DNA of 64,000 nt, taken from Marinobacter pelagius. Its GTDB lineage: Bacteria; Pseudomonadota; Gammaproteobacteria; Pseudomonadales; Oleiphilaceae. The number at the start of each line of letters is the position of its first letter. Within the stretch, counting starts at the first letter, position 1. This document shows, one piece after another, positions 12,252-24,241 of this stretch. The notes under the pieces are model-generated. The model was not told the origin of the DNA. It did not search any database and saw nothing but the letters and a program-made list of their open reading frames with translations. The position numbers were made by a program, and so were the translations under genes. The DNA is taken from positions 1-64,000 of the forward strand of contig NZ_FOUR01000002.1 in NCBI RefSeq assembly GCF_900114925.1, given 5' to 3'.

Positions 12252-13589
12252 TCAGGAATAACGCTTGTTGGGGCTTTCGGCGTTGCGGGCATCCAGGCGC
12301 TGGCGTTTTTCAGCCAGCTTGATCTCCAGTCCGCGGTTTACCGGCTGGTAGTACCGACGGGAATGAATGGCTTCAGGCAGGTAGGACTCTCCGGCAGCAA
12401 AGGCCTCCGGCTCATCATGGGCGTAACGGTAACTGTCTCCGTGGCCCATGGATTTCAGCAGCTTGGTTGGCGCATTGCGCAGGTGCGGGGGCACCTCGTA
12501 GTCCGGGTCCTGCCGGATATCGGCCATGCACTGGTTGAACGCCTTGTAGACCGCATTGCTCTTGGGCGACAGGGCCAGGTAGGTGACCGCCTGGGCCAGG
12601 GCCAGTTCCCCTTCGGGGGATCCCAGCCGTTCCTGGGCATCCCAGGCATCCATGCTCAGCTGAAGCGCCCTGGGATCGGCGTTGCCGATATCCTCGCTGG
12701 CAATGCGTACCAGTCGCCGGGCCACATACAGCGGGTCGCAGCCCCCATCGAGCATCCGGCACAGCCAGTACAGCGAACCGTCCGGATCCGAGCCACGCAC
12801 GGACTTGTGCAAGGCCGAGATCTGGTCGTAAAAGACATCGCCACCCTTGTCGAAGCGGCGCAGGCTGGTCTGCATCACCTGCTCGAGTACCGATTCGGTG
12901 ATGGTATCGGTGCCATTCTCTCCCGGCTCGGCCAGGTCAGCAGCCACTTCCAGGATATTCAACGCGCGGCGGGCATCACCACCGGAGGCCGAGGCCATCA
13001 GCTCCAGCACACGGTCGGGAACCGCGAGCCTTCCGGCGAAACCCTGTTCGGAGCTCAGTGCCCGTTTCAGCAAAACCAGGATATCGGGCTCTTCCAGGTT
13101 CTTGAGCACATACACCCGGGTGCGTGACAGCAAGGCGCTGTTCAGCTCGAAGGAGGGGTTTTCGGTGGTGGCACCCACGAAGATGAAGGTGCCATCTTCG
13201 ATATGAGGCAGGAAGGCGTCCTGCTGGCTCTTGTTGAAACGGTGAACCTCATCCACAAACAACAGGGTATCTCGCCCTTCGCTCTGCTTGCGGTTCCGTG
13301 CCCGCTCAACCACGGCGCGGATTTCCTTCACGCCGCTCAGCACCGCCGAAATGGTTTCAAAACTGAGGTTGCCCACGTTCGCCAGCAACTGGGCAAAGGT
13401 GGTCTTGCCCACTCCGGGAGGGCCCCAGAGGATCATGGAATGCAACTGGCCCTGCTCTACGGCCCGCCGAAGCGGTTTGCCGGGGCCTACCAGGTGGGCC
13501 TGGCCGACATACTCGTCCAGATTCCTTGGCCGCATCCGCGCAGCCAGGGGCTGGAATCCCGCCGGCTCATCGAAAAGGCTGTCCTGCAT
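12252..13589 (-). CDS. rarA: Replication-associated recombination protein A (RarA/MgsA), AAA+ ATPase
   Basis: AAA+ ATPase related to clamp-loader subunits and RuvB that acts at stalled replication forks. The 445-residue product has Walker A GPPGVGKT at residues 56-63, Walker [12 protein letters not shown], sensor 1 [10 protein letters not shown] and a C-terminal tetramerisation region of the MgsA type. Its ATG shares one base with the lolA stop (TGATG), so translation is probably coupled. The order ftsK-lolA-rarA-serS is conserved in many gammaproteobacteria. Confidence 0.95.
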   Translation of the reverse strand: MQDSLFDEPAGFQPLAARMRPRNLDEYVGQAHLVGPGKPLRRAVEQGQLHSMILWGPPGVGKTTFAQLLANVGNLSFETISAVLSGVKEIRAVVERARNRKQSEGRDTLLFVDEVHRFNKSQQDAFLPHIEDGTFIFVGATTENPSFELNSALLSRTRVYVLKNLEEPDILVLLKRALSSEQGFAGRLAVPDRVLELMASASGGDARRALNILEVAADLAEPGENGTDTITESVLEQVMQTSLRRFDKGGDVFYDQISALHKSVRGSDPDGSLYWLCRMLDGGCDPLYVARRLVRIASEDIGNADPRALQLSMDAWDAQERLGSPEGELALAQAVTYLALSPKSNAVYKAFNQCMADIRQDPDYEVPPHLRNAPTKLLKSMGHGDSYRYAHDEPEAFAAGESYLPEAIHSRRYYQPVNRGLEIKLAEKRQRLDARNAESPNKRYS

Positions 13590-14251
13590 CAGGCTCCGTC
13601 CCGGATAATATCCACGCCGTCGGGATACTCCAGAGTAAAGGCGCTGGCATCGACGGTTTCATTCAACCGGATGTCGTCGAAGCTCAGGATGCTGAGCTGG
13701 GAAAGGGAATCCTCCATCCTCATCTCCTGCAGCTCACCATCGAAGAAACTCAGGCGCAGGGAAATAAACAGGGAATCCGGACTACGGGGCTCCAGAGTGA
13801 ACTCCCGGGTACGCTCGCCGATCCGACGCTGTGACACCTGGTAGGTTTCATCCAGGTTGTCCACCTCGCCACTGAGCAGCAGAGCCGGCGTGGTCTGCAC
13901 CCGGTCATCCAGTTTATGGATGGTGACCTGCTCGAGGTCCGGATCGTAGACCTCCACGGTTTCCCCGTTACTGACGATAAACTGCGGCAGGGGTGCACTG
14001 GTTTCCCAGTAGAACAGTCCGGGACGCTTGGCCTTGAGTTCACCCTGGGTTTCCTGAACGCGGCTACCGTTTTCGTTCACCACAATCTGGATGAAGTTTG
14101 CCTGGTAGGACTCATAACTCTTGAGAATTGAAGCAAGCTCGGTCGCAGCCTCGCGACTCTGCGCATTGCTCTCCTCAGCCGCCACTGTGCCCGAACTGAA
14201 CATCAGCCCGATCATCAGGCCAAACGCGACTTTCATCTGGCGTACCGTCAT
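13589..14251 (-). CDS. lolA: Outer-membrane lipoprotein carrier protein LolA
   Basis: Periplasmic chaperone that ferries lipoproteins from the LolCDE complex to LolB. The 220-residue product has a Sec signal peptide (about 25 residues, ending TVAAEES) and the LolA core with [21 protein letters not shown] and [15 protein letters not shown]. The start ATG 14251 is preceded by AGGAG at good spacing; a second in-frame ATG lies six codons later. It begins 11 bases after ftsK ends. Confidence 0.94.
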   Translation of the reverse strand: MTVRQMKVAFGLMIGLMFSSGTVAAEESNAQSREAATELASILKSYESYQANFIQIVVNENGSRVQETQGELKAKRPGLFYWETSAPLPQFIVSNGETVEVYDPDLEQVTIHKLDDRVQTTPALLLSGEVDNLDETYQVSQRRIGERTREFTLEPRSPDSLFISLRLSFFDGELQEMRMEDSLSQLSILSFDDIRLNETVDASAFTLEYPDGVDIIRDGA

Positions 14252-14262
14252 TAGGTTAACTC

Positions 14263-16848
14263 CTAGTCTCTGGGGGGCGGCGGGGCCAGCACCTCACGGG
14301 CACCGTTATGCCCGGCGGGGCTTACCACTCCCGACGCCTCCATGGCTTCCACCAGGTTCGCGGCCCGGTTATAGCCAATCTTGAATTTACGCTGTACCGA
14401 GGAAATCGATACCCGCCGGCCTTCCGTGACAAACGCCACCGCCTCGTCATACAAGGAATCGCCTTCGCTGTCCCCGCCACCTTCGCTAAGGCTCGGCACG
14501 CCCGGCAGACTCTCGCCTTCCGCGCCATTTAGAACGTCATCCACGTACACTGGTTCCCCGCGGGCTTTCCAGGCGCTGACCACCCGGTGGACCTCGTCGT
14601 CATCCACAAAGGCGCCATGAACGCGCACCGGCAGGCCAGAGCCCGGCGGCAGGTAAAGCATGTCACCGTGACCCAGCAGCTGCTCCGCACCGCCCTGGTC
14701 CAGCACGGTCCGGGAATCGATCTTGGACGACACCTGGAACGACATCCGGGTGGGGATATTGGCCTTGATCAGACCGGTAATCACATCCACGGACGGGCGC
14801 TGGGTGGCAAGGATCAGGTGGATACCCGCGGCCCGGGCTTTCTGGGCGATACGGGCAATCAGCTCCTCCACCTTCTTGCCGACGATCATCATCATGTCGG
14901 CGAACTCGTCGATGACGACGACGATGAACGGTAGGGTTTCCAGGTCGGGACGGTTCTCCTCGTCATTTTCGAGGTATTCGTCCGGCTTCCACAGCGGATC
15001 CAGGATAGGCTCACCGGCGGCCTGGGCATCCTTGATCTTGCGGTTATAACCGGCAATGTTCCGGACCCCGAGGTTGGCCATCAGCTTGTAGCGGCGTTCC
15101 ATCTCGGCCACGCACCAGCGAAGGGCGTTGGCCGCCTCCTTCATGTCCGTCACTACCGGGGCCAGCAGATGGGGAATCCCGTCATAGATGCTGAGTTCCA
15201 GCATCTTCGGATCCACCATGATGAACCGTACTTCCTCCGGGGTCGCCTTGAGCAGCATGCTCAGGAGCATCGCGTTGACCCCCACGGACTTACCGGAACC
15301 GGTGGTACCGGCCACCAGCAGGTGCGGCATCTTGGCCAGGTTGGCGACCACCGGGTTACCACCGATATCGTTACCCAGGGCCAGGGTCAGTGGCGAGGAG
15401 CTTTCCTTGAATACACGGGCACCGAGCACCTCGGAGAGGCGAACCATTTCCCGCTCCTCGTTCGGAATCTCGATACCCACTACGGACTTGCCGGGAATGA
15501 CTTCCACCACCCGTACGCTGAGCACTGCGAGGGAACGCGCAAGGTCCTTGGCCAGGTTGGAAATCTTGCTCACTTTCACGCCAGGAGCGGGCTTGATTTC
15601 AAACCGGGTGATCACCGGGCCCGGATTGACCTCGACCACCTCTACGGAGACACCAAAATCTGCCAGCTTCTCTTCAAGCAGACGGGACATGTGCTCCAGG
15701 GATTCCTCGGAGTAGCCTTTCTCCTTGTGCTCCTCGGGGGGGTCCAGCAGAGTCAGCGGAGGAATCGGGCTTTCGATATCTTCCAGCAGGGACCCCTGCC
15801 CCGGCTTCTTGCCGTTTTCCGCCTTCGACTGGTCCTCTTTCTTGAACGGGGAGATCTTGAAGGATCGGGAGGCCGGCTGAGGCTGAGGCTGCGCCTCCGC
15901 TTTTGCCGCCTTGGCCCGGGGTTCGGGCTTATCGCCTCCGTCCCGTGCACTGAAATTCTCCAGTCGCGCCGGCTCGGCCGGTTCGGAGGCACTCAGGCCG
16001 TCGAGACCCGGTTCCTTACGCTGGGCCGCTGCGGCGGGCTTCTGCTTGCGGGGCCCCAGGCCCGGCAAACGGTGCCACCAACGGCGCTTCTTGCCGCCGG
16101 CAGGCCCGCTTTTGCTTTCAACCCGGTCATTCACGATGGGTGGTTCTTTCTTCGGAGCCTCCGGCGCTTTCTGCTCGGCCTTCGGCTTCGCCGGCTTGTC
16201 GCCGCTGGAGGTGAACAGGCCTTTGAGGAATTGTCCGGAGCGCAGGGTCAGACTGCCCACCTGGTCCATCAGCCAGAACCAGGACAGGCCCGTGGACACC
16301 GTGAGCGCGAACAGGAAGATCGCGATCAGCAGTAGTGTTGTAGCCGGCAGGTTGAAGAACCGCACCATCGCTTCGGACACCGCCGTGCCCAGCACACCGC
16401 CGGAAGACACGCCAAGCCCGAAAACCGAATACAGGGACAGCAGGCTGGTCGACGACAACAGAATCAGGAGGAAGCCGCCAAAACGCATCAGGAAGAGCGG
16501 CCAGTGCAGGTCCAGTGACTCATTGCGGCGACGGATCAGCATGATCGCATAGCCGGCAATCATCACCGGGAAGAGATAGGCCATATGGCCAAAGAAATCC
16601 ATGAACAGGCTGGCCAGCCATGCACCTGTGCGGCCGGCGTAGTTGCGCACGGAGGTGTCGTGCCCGATGCTTGCCCAGCCCGGGTCACTTGAAGTAAAGG
16701 TAACCAGGGCCATGGCGAGGTAGATCGCCAGGGCAATCAGCGCAATTACCGCGCCCTCGCGCGCGCCCTGTGCGGCAAGACGGCGAAAACGCTGCTGCTT
16801 TTCCGTAAGTTCCGGGGATGCTTTCTTAGCTTTTGCGGTTTCGGCCAT
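14263..16848 (-). CDS. ftsK: DNA translocase FtsK
   Basis: Links chromosome segregation to septum closure by pumping DNA and activating XerCD at dif. The 861-residue product has about four or five N-terminal membrane helices (residues 30-200), a Pro/Lys/Glu-rich linker (210-370), the motor with Walker A GTTGSGKS at about 514-521 and Walker [14 protein letters not shown], and a C-terminal gamma winged helix (from about 795) that reads KOPS. It is shorter than E. coli FtsK because of the short linker, like SpoIIIE-type homologues. It starts 24 bases downstream of metZ. Confidence 0.97.
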   Translation of the reverse strand: MAETAKAKKASPELTEKQQRFRRLAAQGAREGAVIALIALAIYLAMALVTFTSSDPGWASIGHDTSVRNYAGRTGAWLASLFMDFFGHMAYLFPVMIAGYAIMLIRRRNESLDLHWPLFLMRFGGFLLILLSSTSLLSLYSVFGLGVSSGGVLGTAVSEAMVRFFNLPATTLLLIAIFLFALTVSTGLSWFWLMDQVGSLTLRSGQFLKGLFTSSGDKPAKPKAEQKAPEAPKKEPPIVNDRVESKSGPAGGKKRRWWHRLPGLGPRKQKPAAAAQRKEPGLDGLSASEPAEPARLENFSARDGGDKPEPRAKAAKAEAQPQPQPASRSFKISPFKKEDQSKAENGKKPGQGSLLEDIESPIPPLTLLDPPEEHKEKGYSEESLEHMSRLLEEKLADFGVSVEVVEVNPGPVITRFEIKPAPGVKVSKISNLAKDLARSLAVLSVRVVEVIPGKSVVGIEIPNEEREMVRLSEVLGARVFKESSSPLTLALGNDIGGNPVVANLAKMPHLLVAGTTGSGKSVGVNAMLLSMLLKATPEEVRFIMVDPKMLELSIYDGIPHLLAPVVTDMKEAANALRWCVAEMERRYKLMANLGVRNIAGYNRKIKDAQAAGEPILDPLWKPDEYLENDEENRPDLETLPFIVVVIDEFADMMMIVGKKVEELIARIAQKARAAGIHLILATQRPSVDVITGLIKANIPTRMSFQVSSKIDSRTVLDQGGAEQLLGHGDMLYLPPGSGLPVRVHGAFVDDDEVHRVVSAWKARGEPVYVDDVLNGAEGESLPGVPSLSEGGGDSEGDSLYDEAVAFVTEGRRVSISSVQRKFKIGYNRAANLVEAMEASGVVSPAGHNGAREVLAPPPPRD

Positions 16849-16872
16849 GAATGCTCTGACGTGTCCGTTACT

Positions 16873-18096
16873 TTAACTGCCCAGGGCGTCGAAGCCTCGC
16901 ATCAGATCTGTTTTCAGATCCTCGACGTCCTCAATGCCGACCGACAATCGGATCAGGTTTTCGGTAATACCTGCATGATCCTTGTCCTCTGGCGACAGGC
17001 GGCCATGAGTTGTGGTTGCCGGATGGGTAATCGTTGTTTTCACATCCCCAAGGTTGGCAGTAATGGAGATCATCCGCGTGGCATCGATGAAACGCCAGGC
17101 TTCGTCGCGACCACCTTTGACGCGGAACGAAAGTACCCCGCCGAAGCCTTTTTGCTGCTTCTTTGCCAACTCATGCTGGGGATGGCTCTGCAGACCCGCG
17201 TAATACACGGATTCCACTGCATTTTGCTGCTCCAGCCACAATGCCAACTCTAACGCATTGTCGCAATGGGCGCGCATACGGATTGGTAACGTTTCCAGAC
17301 CCTTATGAAAAACCCAGGCATTGAACGGACTCATGGTCGGCCCGGCAGACCGGAGGAAACCGTAAACCTCTTCCATCAGCTTCTCAGAACCAACCACCAC
17401 GCCGCCAACACAACGGCCCTGACCGTCCAGGTACTTGGTGGCGGAATGGATGACAATGTCCGCGCCGAGCTCCAGCGGCCGCTGAAGCACCGGTGTGCAG
17501 AAGCAGTTATCCACCACCAGCAGCGCATCACTGGCCTTGGCAAGCCTGGACAACTCCGCCAGATCCGCCACTTCACACAGGGGGTTGGACGGGGTTTCCA
17601 GGAACAGCATTCGTGTTTCCGGGCGAATGGCCTGCTGCCATTCCTCGTAATTGGTCAGGCTGACGAAGGTAGTCTCCACCCCGAACCGGGCCAGATACTT
17701 CTGGAATAGCACGTTCGTGGTTCCGAACACACCCCGGGAACAAATGACGTGGTCACCGCTCTTGAGCAGTGAAATACAGGTGCTGAGGATGGCCGCCATG
17801 CCGGACGCCGTGGCCACGGCGCGCTCGCCACCTTCCATGGCTGCGATGCGACCCTCGAAGGCCTGCACAGTCGGGTTGGTGAACCGGGAGTAGATGTTAC
17901 CGGGTTCCTCGCCGCCAAATCGCGCGGCCGCCTGGGCGGCACTGCCATAGACGAAGCTTGAGGTTGGAAAAATTGCGTCGCTGTGCTCCAGCTGGTCCGT
18001 GCGAAGCTGCCCTGCCCTCACGGCCAGGGTATCCACGGACATACCTTCGAGATCCGATTCCGGAATCTGAACGGTTTCTTCTCTGCGAAAGGTCAT
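16873..18096 (-). CDS. metZ: O-succinylhomoserine sulfhydrylase
   Basis: PLP enzyme that makes homocysteine directly from O-succinylhomoserine and sulfide. The 407-residue product shows the Cys/Met-metabolism PLP fold: YSRFTNPTV, the PLP-contact VATASGMAAI, FLETPSNP, and the lysine site HSATKYLDGQGR. ATG 18096 has AGGAGACGCCC before it; a TTG ten codons upstream is in frame but has no ribosome site. The purF-metZ pairing matches pseudomonads. The sulfide acceptor role fits the assimilation genes cysH/cysB in the window. Confidence 0.93.
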   Translation of the reverse strand: MTFRREETVQIPESDLEGMSVDTLAVRAGQLRTDQLEHSDAIFPTSSFVYGSAAQAAARFGGEEPGNIYSRFTNPTVQAFEGRIAAMEGGERAVATASGMAAILSTCISLLKSGDHVICSRGVFGTTNVLFQKYLARFGVETTFVSLTNYEEWQQAIRPETRMLFLETPSNPLCEVADLAELSRLAKASDALLVVDNCFCTPVLQRPLELGADIVIHSATKYLDGQGRCVGGVVVGSEKLMEEVYGFLRSAGPTMSPFNAWVFHKGLETLPIRMRAHCDNALELALWLEQQNAVESVYYAGLQSHPQHELAKKQQKGFGGVLSFRVKGGRDEAWRFIDATRMISITANLGDVKTTITHPATTTHGRLSPEDKDHAGITENLIRLSVGIEDVEDLKTDLMRGFDALGS

Positions 18097-18126
18097 GGGC
18101 GTCTCCTGGCCAGGGTTTCCGGACAA

Positions 18127-19650
18127 TCAGTCGTCATCGTTGTGAAGATCGATAATACCGTTATCGGATGAATCGCCGCCGGACTTGTTGCGCGACTCAT
18201 CCTTCCGGAGATCCTCAAGCTTGTCCAGGTAGGCCCGATCCACATCACCGGTGACGTAATTGCCGGTAAAGACCGAACATTCCCAACCTTCAATCTGGTC
18301 GTTCACATCACTGACGCAGGTAATCAGATCTTCCAGATCCTGGTACAGCAGCCAGTCGGCGCCGATCAGCTCCCGGATTTCCTCGATGGTGCGATCGTGG
18401 GCGATCAGCTCGCTGGCAGACGGCATATCGATGCCGTACACATTCGGATAACGCACAGGAGGCGCCGCGGAGGCAAAATAGACGTTCCTGGCGCCGGCAT
18501 CCCGGGCCATCTGCACGATTTCCTTACAGGTGGTGCCGCGGACGATGGAATCATCCACCAGCATCACGTTCTTGCCCCGGAACTCCAGATCGATCGGGTT
18601 CAGCTTCTGGCGAACGGATTTCTTCCGCATCTTCTGGCCCGGCATGATGAAGGTCCGGCCGATATAGCGGTTCTTGATGAACCCTTCACGGAACTTGACG
18701 CCAAGGCGGTGGGCCATCTGCATGGCCGAGGTCCGGCTGGTGTCCGGGATCGGGATGACCACGTCAATGTCGTGATCCGGGCGCTCCCGCATAACCTTTT
18801 CCGCCAGAGTCTCACCCATGCGCAGCCGGGCCTTGTAGACGGAGACCTTGTCGATGATCGAGTCCGGGCGGGCAAAGTAGACGTGCTCGAAAATGCAGGG
18901 ATAAAGGTGAGCCTCATCGGCGCACTGCTGGGTGTAGAGGGTGCCATCGGTCTCGATATAGACCGCCTCGCCCGGCGCAATGTCCCGGACCAGCTTGAAG
19001 CCTGCGGCGCTCAACGCCACGCTCTCGGAGGCAATCATGTATTCCTTGCCACCATCCTCGGTTTCGCGCACCCCGTAACAGGCCGGGCGAATGCCGTTCG
19101 GGTCACGGAACCCGATAATCCCGTAACCGGTAATCATGGCAATCACCGCATAGGCGCCCCGGCAACGCTTGTGCACCGCCTTGACCGCGTAAAAGATCTC
19201 ATCCTTGGTCGGCGTCAGCTTGCCCAGCTTCTGCAACTCGTGGGCGAACACGTTGAGCAGTACTTCCGAATCGGAATTGGTGTTGATATGGCGAAGGTCG
19301 GTGCGGAAGAGATCCCGGGCCAGCTCATCGGCGTTGGTCAGGTTGCCATTGTGGGCCAGGGTGATGCCGTAAGGACTGTTGACGTAGAACGGCTGGGCCT
19401 CGGCAGAACTGGAGGTGCCGGCGGTGGGATAGCGCACATGGCCGATCCCGACATTACCGACAAGGCGGCGCATGTGACGGGTGTGGAAGACATCCCGGAC
19501 CAAGCCGTTGTCCTTGCGCAGGTAAAACCGCTCGTCCTGAAAGGTAACAATGCCCGCCGCGTCCTGGCCCCGGTGCTGAAGTACAGTCAGCGCATCATAG
19601 AGCGACTGATTGACGTTGGAAGTACTGACGATGCCGACAATGCCACACAT
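18127..19650 (-). CDS. purF: Amidophosphoribosyltransferase
   Basis: First committed step of purine synthesis, turning PRPP and glutamine into 5-phosphoribosylamine. The 507-residue product begins MCGIVGIV, so Cys2 is the glutaminase nucleophile after Met removal. The PRPP loop is [18 protein letters not shown]. It lies in the conserved cvpA-purF order; metZ follows after 30 bases. The C-terminus is Asp/Asn-rich ([14 protein letters not shown]). Confidence 0.97.
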   Translation of the reverse strand: MCGIVGIVSTSNVNQSLYDALTVLQHRGQDAAGIVTFQDERFYLRKDNGLVRDVFHTRHMRRLVGNVGIGHVRYPTAGTSSSAEAQPFYVNSPYGITLAHNGNLTNADELARDLFRTDLRHINTNSDSEVLLNVFAHELQKLGKLTPTKDEIFYAVKAVHKRCRGAYAVIAMITGYGIIGFRDPNGIRPACYGVRETEDGGKEYMIASESVALSAAGFKLVRDIAPGEAVYIETDGTLYTQQCADEAHLYPCIFEHVYFARPDSIIDKVSVYKARLRMGETLAEKVMRERPDHDIDVVIPIPDTSRTSAMQMAHRLGVKFREGFIKNRYIGRTFIMPGQKMRKKSVRQKLNPIDLEFRGKNVMLVDDSIVRGTTCKEIVQMARDAGARNVYFASAAPPVRYPNVYGIDMPSASELIAHDRTIEEIRELIGADWLLYQDLEDLITCVSDVNDQIEGWECSVFTGNYVTGDVDRAYLDKLEDLRKDESRNKSGGDSSDNGIIDLHNDDD

Positions 19651-19684
19651 GGATAGGATCTTCTCCGAGTGTTAATACTGAATG

Positions 19685-20263
19685 TTAACGGGACGCGGAC
19701 CTGGGTTCCACGTCTTCTTTTCCCTGACTTGCCTCCGGAGCTTCCGGTCGGGCCTCGCCCTCCCCTGCTGGCTCCAGAAAACGGGCGAATTCATCACCGA
19801 ACGTGCGCCGTGACCAGTCCTCCACCACGGCGAGTCTGTCGATCATCACAGACTCCCGCCACCAGGTGTCCTGGGCCAGCGGGGTGTAACGGGTGAAGGC
19901 AATCCCGACAATCACTACAACCACGCCCCGGAGCAGGCCGAAGCCCATGCCGAGTACCCGGTCCGTTGCCGATAGCCCGGTGACACGAACCAGGTGGCCG
20001 ATCATGTTATTGATGATGGCTCCGACAATCAGGGTACCAAAGAACAGGATGGCGAACGCCGCAATCAGACGCACAAGTGGCGTCTCGACGGTGCTCTCCA
20101 AAAGGGTTTGCATCTGCGGGTGGAAAGTCCTGGCCAGGATGAAAGCGGCAATCCAGGTGACCAGTGACAGGGCTTCCTTGACGAATCCACGCTTGAGACT
20201 GATCAGCGTGGAAACCGCAATGAGGACAATAATGACCCAGTCAATCCAGATCAGCGATTCCAT
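19685..20263 (-). CDS. cvpA: CvpA family inner-membrane protein
   Basis: Membrane protein of the colicin V production family; the name comes from the E. coli purF-linked gene, and its molecular role is not settled. The 192-residue product has four predicted helices (about 7-24, 30-47, 64-90, 103-125), including ITLISLKRGF-like SLKRGFVKEA near the second helix, and a Glu/Ala-rich C-terminal tail from about 165. It lies 34 bases before purF. Confidence 0.92.
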   Translation of the reverse strand: MESLIWIDWVIIVLIAVSTLISLKRGFVKEALSLVTWIAAFILARTFHPQMQTLLESTVETPLVRLIAAFAILFFGTLIVGAIINNMIGHLVRVTGLSATDRVLGMGFGLLRGVVVVIVGIAFTRYTPLAQDTWWRESVMIDRLAVVEDWSRRTFGDEFARFLEPAGEGEARPEAPEASQGKEDVEPRSASR

Positions 20264-20354
20264 GAAAAACCCGGCAGAGAAAAGAAAGCGCGAATTCTAT
20301 CAGGAATCGCAGCGCCACCAAACTGCACGACGCTCATAATCCGGTGTCAACACG

Positions 20355-21032
20355 TTATTTATCACCCTCGGTGACCAGACTGTTCAGCTTGAACGCGTCG
20401 TCCAGCACTCGCTTGGCAGCCTCGGCTTCCGATTTGCTGGCAAAGGGACCACTGAACACACGTGTCAGCACCGTGTCATCGCGGGTCAGCTCCTGAAGAT
20501 GGGAGCCGTAACCCTTTTCCCGGACCTGGTCCCTGAGTCGGCGGGCATTGTCCGGGTTACCGAAACTGCCCAACTGGACCACCCAGGCACCTTCAAGGGA
20601 GCGGGAATATTCTGCGCTCTCCGGTTCTTCGGACGCGGCGGGCTGAGTATCAGCGGTGTTTTGGACCTGCTGATCGGCCGCAGCGCTCTCGGTAGAACTG
20701 TCATCCGTTGCCGGCTGTGACTCCGAAACTGCTTCCTCATCCTCGATGACCCGATAACCTGCTGACTGCTCGGACTCGGCGGGCGCCGTTGGTGCGGGCT
20801 CTTCAACCTGCGAGGTTGCATCAGCCGGTGCAGGCTCCTCGATTTCATAAACGGGCGCCTCAGGAATCTCCTCCGACGGGGCGTTCACTTCCGGGAACGG
20901 CGGCTCTTCCGGAATCTGGATGGGCGTGGAGGTGCGCTCGGAATGAGGCTCATCGAAAATCATTGGCACAAAGATAACCGCCAGAGACACGAGAACCAGT
21001 GCCCCGATGATCCTTTGTTTCAGTCCGTCCAC
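20355..21032 (-). CDS. SPOR-domain protein (DedD-like)
   Basis: Likely a cell-division protein that binds denuded septal peptidoglycan. The 225-residue product has a short cytoplasmic N-terminus, one membrane helix (about 8-25), a long Pro/Glu/Ala/Ser-rich periplasmic linker and a C-terminal SPOR domain (about 148-222; WVVQLGSFGNPDNARRL). The position folC-dedD-cvpA-purF and this build match DedD. The start is GTG 21032. The 91 bases between it and cvpA show no extra gene. Confidence 0.88.
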   Translation of the reverse strand: MDGLKQRIIGALVLVSLAVIFVPMIFDEPHSERTSTPIQIPEEPPFPEVNAPSEEIPEAPVYEIEEPAPADATSQVEEPAPTAPAESEQSAGYRVIEDEEAVSESQPATDDSSTESAAADQQVQNTADTQPAASEEPESAEYSRSLEGAWVVQLGSFGNPDNARRLRDQVREKGYGSHLQELTRDDTVLTRVFSGPFASKSEAEAAKRVLDDAFKLNSLVTEGDK

Positions 21033-21135
21033 GCTGCCACTCCCGTTAACCGTTCCTTTACAGTTTACTGCTATCGCCGATACTAAACGGCTGTTTCCGA
21101 TAACTCAAAGCCGGAACACCTGCCATGGACAAAGT

Positions 21136-22455
21136 TTAAGATCTGTCGCCCTGAAGGACATCCCGGGCTTCGGCAACGGTGAAGAAAGATCCGAATACGA
21201 TCACAAGTCCACCGCTACTGGCGGATTCCCTGGCCGCGACTATGGCCGCCGCCACTGATTCGCACTGCTTCAGCCCGGCAACGCCAGCGGCCCGGACACG
21301 GTTGGTCAGGGTCTCGACATCGAGTCCCCTGGGAACATTCAGGGGCGCCAGGAACCATTCATCCACCACGGAGGCCATCGCCGCCGCAACACCCTCTACA
21401 TCCTTATCGGCGAGCGCTCCATAGACGGCAACCACCCGCTGGTTGGCGTGGCGCATGGATGCCAGACGATCGGCAAGCCAGGTTGCCGCATGGGGATTGT
21501 GGCCGACATCCACCAGGGTTACGGGGTTGTCAGCGAGCTGCTCGAACCGGCCGGGAACGGAGAGCCCCATCAGGGTCGTTTCAATCTCGGCAATACCCAG
21601 TTGGGGCGCCAGGTTCCGGATCGCCACCACGGCCGCTGCCACACTCTTCACCGGCAGAGGACCGGCGGGAAAACGGATTGTCTCGCCCCGGTATTCCAGG
21701 TGGACCTTGGCGGCATCACCGATAGCGCCGTCCTCGGGCAGTCTGAGCTGGTAGTCCCTGCCGAAAAGATCGAGGGATACCTTTTGCGCTGAAACCTGCT
21801 GCAGAACCGATCTGGGGGCATCCTCATCGGCATACACCGCCGGAATGCCCGGCCGAAGGATCCCGGCCTTCTCGAAGCCGATCACTTCACGGTCGTCGCC
21901 CAGGAAGGCTACATGATCGATATCCACCGAGGTAATGATGGCAAAGTCCGCATCGAGCACGTTGACCGCGTCCAGCCGGCCACCAAGGCCGACCTCAAGC
22001 ACCCAATCCTCGACACCCGCCTCGGCAAAGGCCACAAACGCCGCCAGGGTGCCAAACTCGAAATAGGTCAGCGTGGTGTTGCGACGGGCCTGCTCCACCG
22101 CTTCGAAGGCGCGCACCAGAGCCTCGTCGCTGATCTCGGAGCCATCGATGCGGACACGCTCGTTGTAGCGATGCAGGTGTGGCGAGGTATAAGCCCCGGT
22201 TGTACGGCCGGCAGAACGCAACAGGGCCTCGATGGCAGCCACAGCACTGCCCTTGCCATTGGTGCCGGCGACGGTAATGATCCGGCCCCGGGGTTTGCGG
22301 GGAAACAGCCGGCGCAAAACCAACAGTACCCGGTCAAGACCCAGATCTATTTCGGAGGGATGGATGGATTCCAGGTAGGAAAGCCACTGATCGGGCGTGG
22401 CGTTCGCCCCCGGCGCAGCCGGGGACTTATCGTAGTTGTTACTGCTCGGCGGCAT
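21136..22455 (-). CDS. folC: Bifunctional folylpolyglutamate / dihydrofolate synthase
   Basis: Adds glutamate to dihydropteroate and to folates. The 439-residue product shows the Mur-ligase-like P loop [16 protein letters not shown] and family stretches [32 protein letters not shown] and DVGHNPHA. Its ATG lies 17 bases inside the end of accD, in another frame, suggesting coupling. The order accD-folC-SPOR-cvpA-purF is the classical gammaproteobacterial one. Confidence 0.96.
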   Translation of the reverse strand: MPPSSNNYDKSPAAPGANATPDQWLSYLESIHPSEIDLGLDRVLLVLRRLFPRKPRGRIITVAGTNGKGSAVAAIEALLRSAGRTTGAYTSPHLHRYNERVRIDGSEISDEALVRAFEAVEQARRNTTLTYFEFGTLAAFVAFAEAGVEDWVLEVGLGGRLDAVNVLDADFAIITSVDIDHVAFLGDDREVIGFEKAGILRPGIPAVYADEDAPRSVLQQVSAQKVSLDLFGRDYQLRLPEDGAIGDAAKVHLEYRGETIRFPAGPLPVKSVAAAVVAIRNLAPQLGIAEIETTLMGLSVPGRFEQLADNPVTLVDVGHNPHAATWLADRLASMRHANQRVVAVYGALADKDVEGVAAAMASVVDEWFLAPLNVPRGLDVETLTNRVRAAGVAGLKQCESVAAAIVAARESASSGGLVIVFGSFFTVAEARDVLQGDRS

Positions 22456-23365
22456 CGTTTTCGGGCTTTTCAGTCACTTCGAACTCGATGGGCTCTTCAG
22501 TACCGGGCTTCTCGTCCGCAGTGAACTTGGCGAGCAGGTGTGCACAGCGCTCACGCAACTGGTGACGGTGAAGAATCATGTCGATGGCACCGTGCTCCAG
22601 CAGGAATTCACTGCGCTGGAAGCCTTCTGGCAGCTTTTCACGGACCGTCTGCTCGATTACCCGCGGGCCGGCGAAACCGATCAGCGCATTGGGCTCGGCA
22701 ATGTTGAGATCACCCAGCATGGCCAGACTCGCAGATACCCCACCGAACACCGGATCGGTCATCACGGAAATGTAGGGAATGCCTTCCTGCTTCATCCGCT
22801 CAAGCACAGCCGCCGTCTTGGACATCTGCATCAGCGACAGGATCGCTTCCTGCATCCGGGCGCCACCACTGGCAGAGAAACACACCAGCGGAATGCGGTC
22901 ACGCAGGGCAACGTTGGCCGCCTGCACGAACTTCTCACCCACAACCTGGCCCATGGAGCCGCCCAGGAAGTTGAACTCGAAGGAGCAGGCCACCAGGGGT
23001 ACCCCCAGGGTTGTTCCCTTCATGGCGATCAGGGCGTCTTTCTCACCGGTGCCCTTCTGGGCCTGGGAGAGGCGATCCTTGTAACGCTTGCTGTCCTTGA
23101 ACTTGAGGCGATCCCAGGGCTCCAGATCCGCTGCAATTTCCTCACGGCCATCTTCGTCGAGGAAGATATCCAGTCGACGACGGGCGTTCACCCGTAAGTG
23201 ATGGTTACATTTGGGGCAAACATCCAGATTCTTCTCAAGTTCCGGCTTGTAGAGAAAGGCTCCACACTTGGGGCACTTCTTCCAGAGTCCCTCGGGCACC
23301 CCGGTTCTCTGCTTGGATTCCGAGCGGATCTTGCTCGGCATGATTTTGTCCAGCCAGTTACTCAT
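22439..23365 (-). CDS. accD: Acetyl-CoA carboxylase carboxyltransferase subunit beta
   Basis: With AccA it moves the carboxyl group from biotin to acetyl-CoA, giving malonyl-CoA for the fatty-acid cycle that FabI completes. The 308-residue product has the N-terminal zinc ribbon with CPKCG and CPKCNHH near residues 34 and 56, then the crotonase-like core ([39 protein letters not shown]). The C-terminus is Glu-rich. It follows trpA after 44 bases. Confidence 0.97.
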   Translation of the reverse strand: MSNWLDKIMPSKIRSESKQRTGVPEGLWKKCPKCGAFLYKPELEKNLDVCPKCNHHLRVNARRRLDIFLDEDGREEIAADLEPWDRLKFKDSKRYKDRLSQAQKGTGEKDALIAMKGTTLGVPLVACSFEFNFLGGSMGQVVGEKFVQAANVALRDRIPLVCFSASGGARMQEAILSLMQMSKTAAVLERMKQEGIPYISVMTDPVFGGVSASLAMLGDLNIAEPNALIGFAGPRVIEQTVREKLPEGFQRSEFLLEHGAIDMILHRHQLRERCAHLLAKFTADEKPGTEEPIEFEVTEKPENDAAEQ

Positions 23366-23409
23366 GATTCAATCCTGTCCTGTGAGGCCTGCCTGCCCTC
23401 GGCCTCCGG

Positions 23410-24222
23410 TCAGGAGGCCAGGCTGTCCAGTGCTTCGCGCATCGGGTGGAGCAGATCCGTCAGGGCCCGCTTGAGCTCTTCCGTATCTGCCTGATTTCTG
23501 GCTATTGTATCGACCAGCACACTGCCAACAATTACACCATCGGATACCCGACCAACGGCAGCGGCTGTTTCCGCGTCACGAATTCCAAACCCGACGCCGA
23601 CCGGCAAAGCCGTCATCTCGTGAATATGGGCAACCTTCGCAGCCACTTCGTCGACGTTGATTTTAGCTGCACCGGTCACACCCTTGAATGAAACATAGTA
23701 CACGTAGCCGGATGAGTGCTCGGCAATAGCCTGGATCCGCTGATCAATCGTGGTCGGTGCCAGCAGGAAAATTGCATCCAGGTTGCGGCTGGTGAACAGC
23801 GGCGCCACGTCATCCGCCTCTTCCGGCGGCAGATCAACGGTGAGAATACCATCGACGCCGGCATCCGCTGCCGCCTCGGCGAAAGCTTCGTAACCCATGG
23901 CTTCCATGGGGTTGAGGTACCCCATGAGAACCACCGGGGTCTTGTCATCCTGCTTGCGGAACTCCTTGACCATGCCGATGACCTGGCGCAAGGACGTTCC
24001 GTGCTTGAGGGAACGCTCGCAGGCCAGCTGAATGACGGGACCGTCCGCCATCGGGTCAGAGAACGGCACACCAAGCTCGATAATATCCGCGCCCGCACTG
24101 ACCAACGTGTGCATCAGATCGACCGTCACATCCGGGTGGGGATCACCGGCCGTGATATATGGAATCAGCGCCTTGCGATCCTGTTCCTTCAGGGCCTTCA
24201 TTACCCCTTGAATTCGGCTCAT
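23410..24222 (-). CDS. trpA: Tryptophan synthase alpha chain
   Basis: Splits indole-3-glycerol phosphate to indole, which is channelled to TrpB. The 270-residue product shows PYITAGDP, the catalytic Glu in [17 protein letters not shown] and the phosphate site [18 protein letters not shown] 24222 has AAAGGACGGAA upstream; the longer in-frame reading to 24291 runs into trpB and lacks support. It lies 19 bases after trpB. Confidence 0.96.
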   Translation of the reverse strand: MSRIQGVMKALKEQDRKALIPYITAGDPHPDVTVDLMHTLVSAGADIIELGVPFSDPMADGPVIQLACERSLKHGTSLRQVIGMVKEFRKQDDKTPVVLMGYLNPMEAMGYEAFAEAAADAGVDGILTVDLPPEEADDVAPLFTSRNLDAIFLLAPTTIDQRIQAIAEHSSGYVYYVSFKGVTGAAKINVDEVAAKVAHIHEMTALPVGVGFGIRDAETAAAVGRVSDGVIVGSVLVDTIARNQADTEELKRALTDLLHPMREALDSLAS

Positions 24223-24241
24223 GCCAGTTTCCGTCCTTTCG

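Noticed and set aside
15169..16335. 388-codon frame opposite ftsK
   Set aside because: Shadow; ftsK has clear motifs throughout.
18097..18126. Ten-codon upstream extension of metZ to TTG
   Set aside because: The AGGAG that serves ATG 18096 lies inside it.
18397..19656. 419-codon frame opposite purF
   Set aside because: Shadow; no family features.
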